DNA of 39,235 nt from JAFGMR01 sp964632755. GTDB lineage: Archaea; Halobacteriota; Methanosarcinia; Methanotrichales; Methanotrichaceae. The position numbers and the translations under genes were made by a program. Of this stretch, positions 1-8,197 are shown in pieces. Position 1 is the stretch's first letter. Every line of letters begins with the position of its first letter. Where the stretch lies: positions 1 to 39,235 of the forward strand of contig CAZWDT010000024.1 of NCBI GenBank assembly GCA_964632755.1. Direction: 5' to 3'. Below the pieces are notes generated by a model. The model had not been told where the DNA came from, did no database searches, and saw only the letters and a list, made by a program, of their open reading frames with translations.

Positions 1-1200
1 TAGTATCTACAGCGGTGACGTTCAGCGCACAGTCGCCTGTGTTGGTAACGGTGATTGTGAAGTTGACGTTGGTACTTGGCGCACCCTCCGTTACGTTGCC
101 CTCCTTGATCACCGAGATGCCTGGCTGCAGTGCATTTACCACATGGTAACCTTCGTCAGTTACGTTGTTTCCGTGCGGTGGCTCGCCTTCCACGAGGACT
201 GTGTTGTTCAGCTCGCCCGTCGCTCCGGTGTCAACGTGAGCTACCAGGTAAACTGTGGCAGACTCGCTGGCAGCTAAAGTATCTAGATCCCAGGTTACCG
301 TTCCGGCAGGCGATTCGGTTCCACCACCGGTCGATGAGACGTAGCTCATACCGGCAGGGATGGTATCTACGGCGGTGACGTTCAGCGCACAGTCGCCTGT
401 GTTTGTCACGGTGATTGTGAAGTTGACGTTGGTACAAGGAGCTCCTTCGGAGACGTTCCCCTCTTTGGTCACCGAGATGCCTGGCTGCAGTGCATTTACC
501 ACATGGTAACCCTCGTCAGTTACGTTGTTACCTTGCGGTGGCTCGCCTTCCACGAGGACTGTGTTGTTCAGCTCGCCCGTCGTTCCGGTGTCCACGTGAG
601 CTACCAGGTAAACTATGGCAGACTCGCTGGCAGCTAAAGTATCGAGATCCCAGGTCACCGTTCCGGCAGGCGACTGCAATCCTCCTCCGGTCGATGAGAC
701 GTAGCTCATACCGGCAGGGATGGTATCCACAGCAGTGACGTTCAGCGCACAGTCGCCTGTGTTTGTCACGGTGATTGTGAAGTTGACGTTGGTACAAGGA
801 GCTCCTTCGGAGACGTTCCCCTCTTTGGTCACCGAGATGCCTGGCTGCAGTGCATTTACCACATGGTAACCCTCGTCAGTTACGTTGTTACCTTGCGGTG
901 GCTCGCCTTCTACCTGGACTGTGTTGTTCAGCTCGCCCGTCGCTCCGGTGTCTACGTGAGCTACCAGGTAAACTGTGGCAGACTCGCTGGCTGCTAAAGT
1001 ATCGAGATCCCAGGTTACCGTTCCGGCAGGCGACTGCAATCCTCCTCCGGTCGAGGAGACGTAGCTCATACCGGTCGGGATAGTATCTACGGCGGTGACG
1101 TTCAGCGCACAGTTGCCGGTGTTTGTCACGGTGATTGTGAAGTTGACGTTGGTAGAAGGTGCTCCTTCGGTGAGGTTACCGGTCTTATCGACGGCGATCC
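1..1200 (-). repeat. 360-bp tandem repeats encoding DUF11 domains
   Basis: Near-identical DNA units start at 1, 361 and 721, and a partial unit starts at 1081. The period is exactly 360 bp (120 codons). The blocks 421-540 and 781-900 look identical base for base, while other parts differ by a few substitutions, some silent. This implies recent duplication or gene conversion. The array may continue left of the window. Confidence 0.95.
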
Positions 1201-2116
1201 TCGGATCGTAACCGACATCGCACAGTGGATGCCCGTCGCCGCCAGTCGTTATCCAGCCATCGGAGTTGTAAGGCAGGCCTGTATCGCCCAGGCCGTCACC
1301 ATCTATGTCACGGCCATCGTAATTGCTCCAGCTATTCCCGCCCATCCATGAGCCGCCGATGATGTTCTTGCCGTGGGTCTTCAGCACGTTCCAGCGGTTG
1401 TTGCCGTTGTCGTATCTCTCCCAGGCGTTCCAGACGTTATCGAAAAAACGGTTGTTGTAGACCCAGTTGTTGCTCGAACCATACAGTTCGATGCCGAAGT
1501 AGTTCGAGCTGGCGGTGTTGCCCGAGATGATGTTGTCGCTCGAATCCTCCAGGTAGATGCCGTCGTAGTTCGAGCTGGCGGTGTTGCTCGAGATGATGTT
1601 GTCGCTCGAATCCTCCAGGTAGATGCCGCAGTCGTTCGAGCTGGCGGTGTTGCCCGAGATGATGTTGTAGCTCGAATCCACCAGGTAGATGCCGTAGTCG
1701 TAGTTCAAGCTGGCGGTGTTGCCCGAGATGGTGCAGTGATCTGCGTTGGCTAGGAATATTCCAGCTCGAGCGGTTCCTGTAGCGCCGTTAACGGCAAACC
1801 CGCTTATGGTCACGTAGTCCGCGTTCACCTCGAAGACGTGGTCGTCGGGATGTTCCGCCCAGAAGATTGTAGAAGCATTCCCGTTCGCCGATTTGATGGT
1901 CAGGTGATGCGTGCCCACGTTCGCGCTATCGATGTAGGTCCCGTCATTGACGATTATGGTGTCGCCCGGCGAGGCGGCGTCGACGGCATCCTGGATATTG
2001 GCGTAGTCGGCGCCGCTTGGCCCGACGGTAATCGTAGCCCCCTGCGCCACTCCTATCAATACTATCGCAATTACTATCCCCAACCACGGGGCCAACCTCT
2101 GACAACATCGAGTCAT
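1..2116 (-). CDS. Surface protein: NosD-like beta-helix followed by DUF11 repeats (3' end missing)
   Basis: The frame is open from ATG 2116 to the window edge (705 codons, no stop), so the C-terminus lies outside. The start has a good AGGTGGTG ribosome site. A signal peptide (hydrophobic segment around residues 12-25, ending near AQG) is followed by a periplasmic-copper-binding/NosD-like right-handed beta-helix with 22-residue PbH1 turns (GIYLEDSSDNIISGNTASSN type). A linker containing DIDGDGLGD resembles a calcium-binding or dockerin-type loop. Then come 120-residue repeats of DUF11 type (SVTKEGNVSEGAP, NFTITVTNTGDCALNVTAVD, TVTWDLDTLAASES). Asn-X-Thr sequons are frequent, so glycosylation is plausible. 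The protein is exported and probably part of the cell surface. Its ligand is unknown, and any C-terminal anchor lies beyond the edge. Confidence 0.88.
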   Translation of the reverse strand, partial: MTRCCQRLAPWLGIVIAIVLIGVAQGATITVGPSGADYANIQDAVDAASPGDTIIVNDGTYIDSANVGTHHLTIKSANGNASTIFWAEHPDDHVFEVNADYVTISGFAVNGATGTARAGIFLANADHCTISGNTASLNYDYGIYLVDSSYNIISGNTASSNDCGIYLEDSSDNIISSNTASSNYDGIYLEDSSDNIISGNTASSNYFGIELYGSSNNWVYNNRFFDNVWNAWERYDNGNNRWNVLKTHGKNIIGGSWMGGNSWSNYDGRDIDGDGLGDTGLPYNSDGWITTGGDGHPLCDVGYDPRIAVDKTGNLTEGAPSTNVNFTITVTNTGNCALNVTAVDTIPTGMSYVSSTGGGLQSPAGTVTWDLDTLAASESATVYLVAHVDTGATGELNNTVQVEGEPPQGNNVTDEGYHVVNALQPGISVTKEGNVSEGAPCTNVNFTITVTNTGDCALNVTAVDTIPAGMSYVSSTGGGLQSPAGTVTWDLDTLAASESAIVYLVAHVDTGTTGELNNTVLVEGEPPQGNNVTDEGYHVVNALQPGISVTKEGNVSEGAPCTNVNFTITVTNTGDCALNVTAVDTIPAGMSYVSSTGGGTESPAGTVTWDLDTLAASESATVYLVAHVDTGATGELNNTVLVEGEPPHGNNVTDEGYHVVNALQPGISVIKEGNVTEGAPSTNVNFTITVTNTGDCALNVTAVDT
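1502..1735 (-). repeat. 66-69-bp repeats encoding beta-helix turns
   Basis: Copies begin at 1502, 1568, 1634 and 1703 (spacing 66, 66 and 69 bp). Each encodes one 22-23 residue PbH1 turn of the NosD-like domain. DNA conservation is high, so these coils were duplicated recently. Confidence 0.85.
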
Positions 2117-2162
2117 TTTCACACCACCTAACCGTATGTTATGCATCTGATCGAGTAACTAT

Positions 2163-2285
2163 TCAGCCCATCTTATTCCACAGCCATGTATACTTACGAT
2201 CCGAACCGGAATATGATCCCCAAAACTCCAGCTTCCTCAATCGTCCGACCAAGTCATGCCTCCGGACGGGAGTGAGTTTAGACAA
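2163..2285 (-). pseudogene. hicA: Truncated hicA toxin remnant
   Basis: A TTG start at 2285 overlaps the end of the hicB remnant in another frame. Translation begins MSKLTPVRRHDLVGRLRKLE, then FWGSYSGSDRKY, and stops after 40 residues. HicA toxins are about 60-80 residue dsRBD-like mRNA interferases that begin MxKLxPVxxxxLVxRLRxLGFxGxYSGxxHxYM. This fragment matches that N-terminal half, but the expected catalytic His is replaced (SDRKY instead of a GKHxY-like segment) and the C-terminal half is gone. It is inferred to be non-functional. The HicA assignment rests on motif recognition and on the adjacent HicB remnant. Confidence 0.6.
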
Positions 2286-2533
2286 CTGAAATTGGCTCCG
2301 TGGATACTTCTATGGTATGACCACCGATCGGCGGGATAGATAGATCTAGCCTCAACCTCTGCATTATACAGCCCTCGACCGCGGTGATAAGCTCTTTACC
2401 GGTATTCTTCGATGGCCTTACCAGTAGCCCATACACCATATAAGACAGGAAACCCTATGAAGTACGATTCATCAATACTGATGACCTTATGCTTGGTTAG
2501 TTCGAGGGTGTTATAGTATACTCTGCCAACATA
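2278..2533 (-). pseudogene. hicB: Frameshifted hicB antitoxin remnant
   Basis: From about 2533 to 2396 one frame encodes HKVISIDESYFIGF, PVLYGVWATG and KAIEEYR. After an extra base near 2398 the next frame continues KELITAVEGCIMQRLRLDLS, IPPIGGHTIEV, and stops at 2278. The joined peptide lines up with the intact HicB at 17352-17579 (PFFGKVPELRGVWAQGKT, RLRLGLAIPPIGSYAIEV), which fixes the identity. The 5' end also looks damaged, because no convincing in-frame start with a ribosome site is seen. HicB antitoxins bind HicA and repress their own operon; this one cannot be made intact. Confidence 0.65.
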
Positions 2534-2643
2534 TCAATTTCCCATTTGCTTCCTTGAAATGATTTAAAAACTTGTCGGTTGAGCAACGTCAGTGCCCGCC
2601 TTGCGACAAATCAGGCAACGGAGAAGGCTCTCAAAGAGGACGA

Positions 2644-3696
2644 TCATCCCTGACTCGCGGGGATGGTTGCGGCATGGCAGGCGCCGTAGAGGCTCACGTC
2701 GTAGTTCAGTATGACGTGGATAGGTGTCCTCTCGAGAAGCGACCTCTGCTTCTCCGCATTCAGAAACTCCTCCTGGAACTTGGAAGATAGAAATATATCC
2801 GCGTTCTTGGCAGCTATCCCCCCCGCGATATACAGGCCTCCTGTAGCCAGGCAGTCGAGAACGAAGTTCTTGGCGCATCTCGCGTAGCACTTGGCGTATA
2901 CACTGAAGGCCTCCCGACAGAGATCGTCTTCGAGCCGATATTTGGATATGAGGGCAGCCTTACCCTCTGCCCCCAAAATCTCCCTCGATCGCGTGCCTTT
3001 GCCTTCCCTCCCGCTGAGAAAGGCGTATATCCCCTCGATTCCGCGGCCCGATAGCACGTCCTCGTAAGAGAGCGGAGTCTTCCTATCCCCCCTGAGCGAT
3101 CGGGCCATATCGAGATCGAAGTCGTCATGGAGGGGGAAGTCCCCATGTCCGCCCTCGCTCGGATGCGGTCGATATCCAGCGCCATCGTGGATCATTATGG
3201 CTTTGCCTAGGCCAGTTCCCGCCCCGATGATTCCCATCGTCTCACCCGGGCTTCGCCAGCCAGCCTTCGCCTGGAGGAGATCGCCCTCGCCGAGGAGGTC
3301 GATGCCATAGCCTATGGCCTGAAAGTCGTTAATTATGTAGAACTCATCGAAGCCGAACTCCCTCTCGATCTCATCGGCATCGAGATCCCAGGGGACGTTT
3401 GTAAGCCGAGACCTCCTGCATGCCAGAGCAGGACCTGCGCCCCCGGCACAGCCGCTCTTCACCTCGATCCCCCACCGGTCCCATCCGACCTCGAGAGTGT
3501 CCCTAATGGCAGGAATAAGAGAGCTCAGCTCCTGGGTTTGGAAGTGGGTTGAGTAGAGGAGGGTTGCCTTTCCCGAAGCGACGCCGGCTACGCCAAGGTT
3601 CGTATGCGTGCCCCCGATATCCACCCCCAAGACGTAGCTTGCATAATCCCCCTTGGAGATCATTCGGCAATGCATCCTAAGATTCATATTGACCAT
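2644..3696 (-). CDS. glk: Glucokinase (bacterial-type Glk family)
   Basis: A 350-residue ASKHA-fold sugar kinase that would phosphorylate glucose with ATP in the cytoplasm. The phosphate-1 motif LGVDIGGTHTNLGV sits at about residues 22-36. The segment INDFQAIGYGI carries the Asp expected to act as catalytic base. GAGTGLGKA is the phosphate-2 motif, EGGHGDFP the sugar-binding Glu/His motif, and IAGGIAAKN the adenosine motif near the C-terminus. Length is slightly above the usual 320. ATG 3696 has a GAGGG upstream; ATG 3663 would leave nine residues before the first strand and is an alternative start. The gene stands alone between the hicBA remnant and a tRNA. In a methanogen it may serve glycogen or trehalose turnover (inference). 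Confidence 0.85.
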   Translation of the reverse strand: MVNMNLRMHCRMISKGDYASYVLGVDIGGTHTNLGVAGVASGKATLLYSTHFQTQELSSLIPAIRDTLEVGWDRWGIEVKSGCAGGAGPALACRRSRLTNVPWDLDADEIEREFGFDEFYIINDFQAIGYGIDLLGEGDLLQAKAGWRSPGETMGIIGAGTGLGKAIMIHDGAGYRPHPSEGGHGDFPLHDDFDLDMARSLRGDRKTPLSYEDVLSGRGIEGIYAFLSGREGKGTRSREILGAEGKAALISKYRLEDDLCREAFSVYAKCYARCAKNFVLDCLATGGLYIAGGIAAKNADIFLSSKFQEEFLNAEKQRSLLERTPIHVILNYDVSLYGACHAATIPASQG

Positions 3697-3817
3697 AAGA
3701 ACCCTCGCGCACGTTTCCCGAAGAGACCTTTAACTCGGACGGGCGTTGAGAGCTTCCAACGCGCAGCATCGATCGAGCGGATGAGGGGAGGCAGATGCTC
3801 CGAATAGGACGAGACCA

Positions 3818-3889
3818 TGGACATGGCGGGACTCGAACCCGCGGCCTTTACCTTGCGAAGGTAACGATCTACCTCTGATCTACATGCCC
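3818..3889 (-). tRNA. tRNA-Ala (anticodon CGC)
   Basis: The strand folds as a full 72-nt cloverleaf: 7-bp acceptor (GGGCATG with CATGTCC), 4-bp D stem GATC/GATC with a GG-containing loop, anticodon stem TTACC/GGTAA with loop TTCGCAA, 5-nt variable loop, and T arm GCGGG-TTCGAGT-CCCGC. The anticodon CGC reads GCG (Ala). The acceptor contains the G3-U70 wobble pair that identifies tRNA-Ala, and the discriminator base is A. CCA is not encoded and no intron is present. Confidence 0.95.
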
Positions 3890-3914
3890 AACAAATTTGG
3901 CCCGGGAAAAATGT

Positions 3915-4184
3915 TTAGAGGAGGCCTACTTCCTCCACCACTACCGACTCCACTCCCTCGATCTTGGAAAACGCCCTCTCCGTCTCCTCGGGACCATCTC
4001 CGGCCTTGTCGTCCATGATGACCACAACGATCAGGGCTTTCAGCCCGAAAGCTATGGGCTGCTCCTCCATCGCGTGGAGCCTGACTTTGGCGGGGATGGC
4101 CGCCTTGATGCCCTCCTTCAGCTTTCCGAAGTCGATGTCGGTGCTCTCAGGCATCACCTTCAGCCTTACCGCTGCCTCTCCCAT
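3915..4184 (-). CDS. ef1b: Elongation factor 1-beta (aEF1B)
   Basis: An 89-residue archaeal guanine-nucleotide exchange factor for aEF1A, recharging it with GTP during translation. The sequence shows the family pattern: VRLKVMPESTDIDF at the start, the core KVRLHAMEEQPIAFGLKALI, and an acidic stretch ending in the conserved VESVVVEEVGLL. Length is typical. ATG 4184 has a GAGGTGAT ribosome site placed over the end of the upstream zinc-ribbon gene, a pairing common in euryarchaea, so the two are probably co-transcribed and translationally coupled. Confidence 0.96.
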   Translation of the reverse strand: MGEAAVRLKVMPESTDIDFGKLKEGIKAAIPAKVRLHAMEEQPIAFGLKALIVVVIMDDKAGDGPEETERAFSKIEGVESVVVEEVGLL

Positions 4185-4194
4185 TCATATCACC

Positions 4195-4362
4195 TCAAGG
4201 ACCTTGGAACCCGCAGCCCTTGCAGGTATACTCGTTGCTCTGATGCTTGCATTTATTGCATCTGGCGATCATGGTCCCACAGCTGGGACAGGGAAACCTA
4301 ACTCCCCCCACCCCGATCAGGGTTATGCCGCATGATATGCATTTCTCAGGTGTTTCCTTCAT
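4195..4362 (-). CDS. Small zinc-ribbon protein upstream of aEF1B
   Basis: A 55-residue protein with four CxxC-type pairs (CISCG, CPSCG, CNKCK, CKGCG), which form two treble zinc ribbons. It matches the short archaeal zinc-ribbon family (COG2888-like) that typically precedes ef1b. It lies 10 nt upstream of aEF1B on the same strand. The role is unknown; RNA or ribosome binding is likely from the fold and neighbour (inference). Confidence 0.88.
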   Translation of the reverse strand: MKETPEKCISCGITLIGVGGVRFPCPSCGTMIARCNKCKHQSNEYTCKGCGFQGP

Positions 4363-4405
4363 GTATCCTCTCAACCCCTAGACGTATAACCTGGTATAAA
4401 CCTTC

Positions 4406-5041
4406 CTATGCAGAAGGCTTTGATCTCCCCCGCCCTCTTATAATTGTTCCTGAGCGTCCCTCAAGCAGGGCGGAGACGAAGCGCTCCGGACTCGATCCAT
4501 TGAGAACCCGGCAGCATCCGCCCCCAGCCATAAGCATCCGGATCGTCCCCTGGTCCACACAGGTGGAGACTCCCAGGAGCTCATCGGCCCAGACCTCTTC
4601 CACGAGCCGACCATCCAAGATCACTCCATCGACGTCCGTTGCCTTGACGAAATCCCGGCCCATTCGGGCGGCCACAAGGGCTGCCACCGAGTCGGAGGTG
4701 TGATCCCAGTCCCTATCGAGGCCGCGATCATCCTCCAAGAGCATTTGGTAAGGGAGAAGGATCTGGACACCTCGGTTGCGAACTATTGGGCTCCTCGTAA
4801 GCCCGGCGCCTGTCCCGTCGGCGAGGAAGTAAGCGTACTCTTCCATCGCAAGTATCGCCATCCAATGGGCTGTCTCCTCGGCGATCCCAAGACGGTGATC
4901 CATTTCCCTGACGAGGTCGGTCATGGGCCCGCCGCCTGGGATTATCAGGAAGCCGTGATCCTTCTCGGCACCGAGGAGGCGAATCGTCTCCCTGGCATTG
5001 GAGATCAGGCTCCCACCCATCTTCACAATATGAAAGGACAT
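4406..5041 (-). CDS. mfnE: Amino-acid-kinase-fold kinase, probably MfnE (methanofuran pathway)
   Basis: A 211-residue protein of the amino acid kinase superfamily. IVKMGGSLI is the first glycine loop and IIPGGGPMTDLVRE the second; the C-terminal part carries KATDVDGVI and TCVDQGTI. The length and these motifs fit the archaeal group containing MJ0458 (MfnE), which phosphorylates 5-(aminomethyl)furan-3-methyl phosphate to the diphosphate during methanofuran synthesis. Uridylate kinase and isopentenyl phosphate kinase are longer or have different C-terminal motifs. The start has a GAGGTGG ribosome site. The gene is monocistronic, diverging from the Nudix gene. Assignment to MfnE rather than another kinase of the fold is likely but unproven. 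Confidence 0.65.
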   Translation of the reverse strand: MSFHIVKMGGSLISNARETIRLLGAEKDHGFLIIPGGGPMTDLVREMDHRLGIAEETAHWMAILAMEEYAYFLADGTGAGLTRSPIVRNRGVQILLPYQMLLEDDRGLDRDWDHTSDSVAALVAARMGRDFVKATDVDGVILDGRLVEEVWADELLGVSTCVDQGTIRMLMAGGGCCRVLNGSSPERFVSALLEGRSGTIIRGRGRSKPSA

Positions 5042-5219
5042 GTTCCACCTCGATAGAACCTAATGGGCGAAGGCATAAGAAGAATATAGCAAAAGCCGAT
5101 TGGATGTAGGGTAAAGGAGGGAGATTGAAATTAAATCGACTTTCGCCGTAGGCATGCCACGACATTAGTCTAATATAAACCTTTCGGTCCCTTCCAGCAC
5201 CTAGCCATATATAAAGGTT

Positions 5220-5627
5220 GTGGTAAAGACGAGGACTCCATCGTTAGCTGTGGACATCGTGATCCTCCTTGAAGGGGGACTTGTGCTGATCCGAAGGGAT
5301 AACCCGCCCTACCGGGGCAGCTATGCCCTACCCGGGGGTTTTGTCGAGGTTGGAGAGCGCGTGGAGGATGCGGCCCGCCGCGAGGCTATGGAGGAGACCG
5401 GGGTGGATCTCGAGGATCTACGCCTCGTCGGAGTCTTCTCCGACCCCCGTCGCGATCCTAGAGGCCATGTGGTCTCCATCTGTTTTCTCGCTTGCGGCCG
5501 CGGCAAGCCTAAGGCCGGATCCGACGCCTGTGCGGCCGAGATATTTCCCCTCGATCGCTTGCCGCCGCTCGCATTCGACCACGAGGAGATAATTCGCGAA
5601 GCTCTGAAGGTGGCGGGATCAGGTTAA
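5220..5627 (+). CDS. Nudix hydrolase, ADP-ribose pyrophosphatase-like
   Basis: A 135-residue protein with a complete Nudix box, GGFVEVGERVEDAARREAME followed by ETGV, including the metal-binding REAMEE core. The segment preceding it, RRDNPPYRGSYALPGGFVE, is typical of archaeal ADP-ribose pyrophosphatase-like enzymes, which hydrolyse nucleoside diphosphates linked to another moiety. The start is GTG 5220. An A/T-rich TATATAAA element lies just before it, and a better placed TATA-like stretch (CTAATATAAA) lies near 5169. Substrate cannot be fixed from sequence. Confidence 0.85.
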   Translation: MVKTRTPSLAVDIVILLEGGLVLIRRDNPPYRGSYALPGGFVEVGERVEDAARREAMEETGVDLEDLRLVGVFSDPRRDPRGHVVSICFLACGRGKPKAGSDACAAEIFPLDRLPPLAFDHEEIIREALKVAGSG

Positions 5628-5694
5628 TGTAGTTGCGAGGTCCACCCCTGGCCCCAGACGCTAATATTAGCGCCCTTTCAAAGGAGCTATAGAG

Positions 5695-7383
5695 ATGGAT
5701 GAGATCAGGGAGCTCATAGAGAGGTACGCCCTCCAGAACGCGGTGAAGTACAATGCCGCTCCCGAGAGCAGAGCGGTTATGGGAAAGCTTATGGGCGAGC
5801 ATCCAGAGCTTCGACCCCGAGCCAAGGAGATCGGACCCCTTGTGGGATCGGTGCTCGACGAGATCAATCGCATGGAGGCTTCGGAGTGGAGATGTCGCCT
5901 GGAGGCATTGGCCCCTGAGCTTTTAGAGGAGCTCTCTCAAAAGAAGGAGCCGGAGAAGGGGCTGCCACCCCTCGATGACGCTGATTTGGGCGTTGTAATG
6001 AGGTTTGCCCCAAACCCAAACGGACCCCCAACCCTCGGAAGCGCCCGGGGCATCATCATCAACTCGGAGTACGTCAAGCGTTATGGCGGGAGGTTCCTCA
6101 TCCGCTTCGATGATACGGATCCGGTGAAGAAGCGGCCCATGCCTGAAGCCTACGGCTGGTACCTGGAGGACTGCCGGTGGCTCGGAGCCCATCCCCAAGA
6201 GGTGATCACCGCAAGCGAGAGGCTGCCCCTCTACTACGAGATAGCTGAGGAGCTGATACGCTGCGGCGGGGCCTATGTCTGCATGTGCTCTCAGGGGGAT
6301 TTCAAGGCCCTTAAAGACGCGAAACGGCCTTGCGTTCATAGATCTTTTAGTCCAGAGGAGAACATGGCCCATTGGAAGAGGATGCTGGACGGCGGCCTGG
6401 ATGTCGGCGAGGCGGTCTTGAGGGTCAAGACCGATATCGGTCACAAAGACCCTGCCCTTAGGGATTGGGCCGCCTTCAGGATAGTCACTCAAAGCCATCC
6501 CATCGTGGGGGACAGGTATCGGGTATGGCCCCTTCTGGACTTCGAGTCGGCTGTGGAAGACCACCTCCAGGGGGTCACCCATATCATCCGGGGAAAGGAC
6601 CTGATGGATAGCGAGAGAAGGCAGAGGTACCTTTACGATCACATGGGATGGAAGTACCCCCGAACCATCCACTGGGGCCGCATAAAGATCCATCAGTTCG
6701 GATCATTCAGCACGAGCAAGCTCAGGGCAGCCATAGAGGCAGGCGAGTACGCGGGCTGGGACGACCCCCGGCTTCCCACAGTTAGGGCCATGCGCCGGCG
6801 GGGAATCGAGGCAGAGGCCCTTAGGAAGTTCATGATCGAGCTTGGAGTTGGCGAGACCGACATCAGCATTAGCATGGACACCATCTACGCCGAGAACAGG
6901 AAGCTCATCGACGGAATCGCAAACCGTCGCTTCTTCGTCTGGGATCCCGTGCTCCTGGAAGTTGTTGGCGGCGTCCCATCCAAGGCAATGGCCCCCCTCC
7001 ATCCGGATCAAGACAGGGGCTTTCGCGAGATCGCTGCCGGGGGGAGGCTCTACATCTGCAGAAGCGACCTCGACAGGTTCGGGCCGGGGGACAGGCTTCG
7101 CCTGAAGGACCTCTGCAACATAGAGATCACATCGGTCGATCCGCCTAGGGCATCTTACCTCGACTCGAGCCCCGAGACCGCCAAGGCGAGCAAGCTGAGC
7201 ATCATCCATTGGGCTCCACTCGATGGGATCCCAGTGGAGGTATTGGGACCTGAGAGGAACGACCGGGGAATAGGTGAGCCCGGAATCACAACGGAGCTCG
7301 ATTCCGTCATCCAGTTCGAGCGCTACGGATTTGTGAGGATAGACTCCGTCGATCCTGTGGTTGCCTACTTCGCTCACCGCTGA
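5695..7383 (+). CDS. gltX: Glutamyl-tRNA synthetase, archaeal (GlnRS-like) type
   Basis: A 562-residue class I synthetase that charges tRNA-Glu, and in archaea also tRNA-Gln before amidation by GatDE. An N-terminal archaeal extension of about 95 residues precedes the catalytic Rossmann fold. The HIGH-equivalent segment is APNPNGPPTLGSARG and the KMSKS-equivalent is FSTSKLR. FDDTDPVKK, the HIIRGKDLMDS segment and the C-terminal all-beta anticodon domain characterise the non-discriminating archaeal form. ATG 5695 follows AAAGGAG. It is convergent with the UbiA gene, with 6 nt between the two. Confidence 0.96.
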   Translation: MDEIRELIERYALQNAVKYNAAPESRAVMGKLMGEHPELRPRAKEIGPLVGSVLDEINRMEASEWRCRLEALAPELLEELSQKKEPEKGLPPLDDADLGVVMRFAPNPNGPPTLGSARGIIINSEYVKRYGGRFLIRFDDTDPVKKRPMPEAYGWYLEDCRWLGAHPQEVITASERLPLYYEIAEELIRCGGAYVCMCSQGDFKALKDAKRPCVHRSFSPEENMAHWKRMLDGGLDVGEAVLRVKTDIGHKDPALRDWAAFRIVTQSHPIVGDRYRVWPLLDFESAVEDHLQGVTHIIRGKDLMDSERRQRYLYDHMGWKYPRTIHWGRIKIHQFGSFSTSKLRAAIEAGEYAGWDDPRLPTVRAMRRRGIEAEALRKFMIELGVGETDISISMDTIYAENRKLIDGIANRRFFVWDPVLLEVVGGVPSKAMAPLHPDQDRGFREIAAGGRLYICRSDLDRFGPGDRLRLKDLCNIEITSVDPPRASYLDSSPETAKASKLSIIHWAPLDGIPVEVLGPERNDRGIGEPGITTELDSVIQFERYGFVRIDSVDPVVAYFAHR

Positions 7384-7389
7384 CACGAT

Positions 7390-8196
7390 TCAAGCCAAGG
7401 CCCCTGCAAGGAAGGCCAGGAGGGCAACAGCCATCCCCACTTTGATCGACCTCTGGGCGCCGTTGGCATCGCCCTTCAAGAGCCTTAGAATTGAGAACGC
7501 GAATGCGACGTTCGCCAGGGTTACCACGGCCATATAGACCCTCCCGAGCGCCGGCATGTAGCTCAATATCAAGGCTGCGAGGATCAAGGCCGAGCCGAGC
7601 AGGGCCGAAGGCCGCCCTCCAACCACGATGGGCAGCGTCCGGGCACCGCCTCTGGAATCGCCCACCATATCCTCGATATCCTTTGCAATCTCCCGTCCCA
7701 TCGTTGCAAGGCCTGCGAGGAGGGCGAGCACCCCCGCGGGTCCGATCCCGCCCGAGGCCAGTCCTCCGAAGAGGAAGGTGGATCCCGTAAGATAGCTCAC
7801 GCAGACGTTTCCAAGAAGAACCGTCCCTTTGAGGGTGCGGGCATAGAGGTAGAGCACGGCCGAGCTGATCGCGGCTACGGCGAGGCATGGTCCGTTCAGC
7901 ATGGCCGCAAGAACGCATCCCAAGGCAAAGAGAACGAAGGACCAGGAACGAGCGGTCCCTGGAGCCATCCTGCCGCTTGGGATGGGGCGAGCCGGTCGAT
8001 TGACCGCGTCGATCTCCCTATCGAAGTAATCGTTGATCGCGTTGCCCGCTCCGGTGATCAGGAAGACCGTGAAAGATACCAGAATCAGGGCGACCAAGGG
8101 CGGAGTTGGATCGGCGACTAGTAAGCCGATTGCAGAAGCAATGCCAGCCATCAGACAGTTTGCCGGACGCATGATCTCCAAGTAGACAGGGCACAA
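7390..8196 (-). CDS. UbiA-family prenyltransferase, probable digeranylgeranylglyceryl phosphate synthase
   Basis: Polytopic membrane enzyme with about eight hydrophobic helices. It would add the second geranylgeranyl chain to geranylgeranylglyceryl phosphate to make archaeal ether lipid. The first Asp-rich motif is NDYFDREIDAVNRPARPIPS; the second, REIAKDIEDMVGDSRGGART, lies midway. Family members start at about -YLEIMRPANCL, so I place the start at TTG 8196, which has GAGGT 8 nt upstream. The frame is open to an ATG at 8331, but that extension (45 residues) has no family-like sequence and lies over a pseudogene on the other strand. A geranylgeranyl reductase-like gene for the same lipid pathway is at 22713-23873. 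Confidence 0.85.
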   Translation of the reverse strand: MCPVYLEIMRPANCLMAGIASAIGLLVADPTPPLVALILVSFTVFLITGAGNAINDYFDREIDAVNRPARPIPSGRMAPGTARSWSFVLFALGCVLAAMLNGPCLAVAAISSAVLYLYARTLKGTVLLGNVCVSYLTGSTFLFGGLASGGIGPAGVLALLAGLATMGREIAKDIEDMVGDSRGGARTLPIVVGGRPSALLGSALILAALILSYMPALGRVYMAVVTLANVAFAFSILRLLKGDANGAQRSIKVGMAVALLAFLAGALA

Positions 8197-8197
8197 G

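Noticed and set aside
130..1083. Several short frames within the DUF11 repeats
   Set aside because: They repeat with the 360-bp period on other frames and are shadows of the surface protein.
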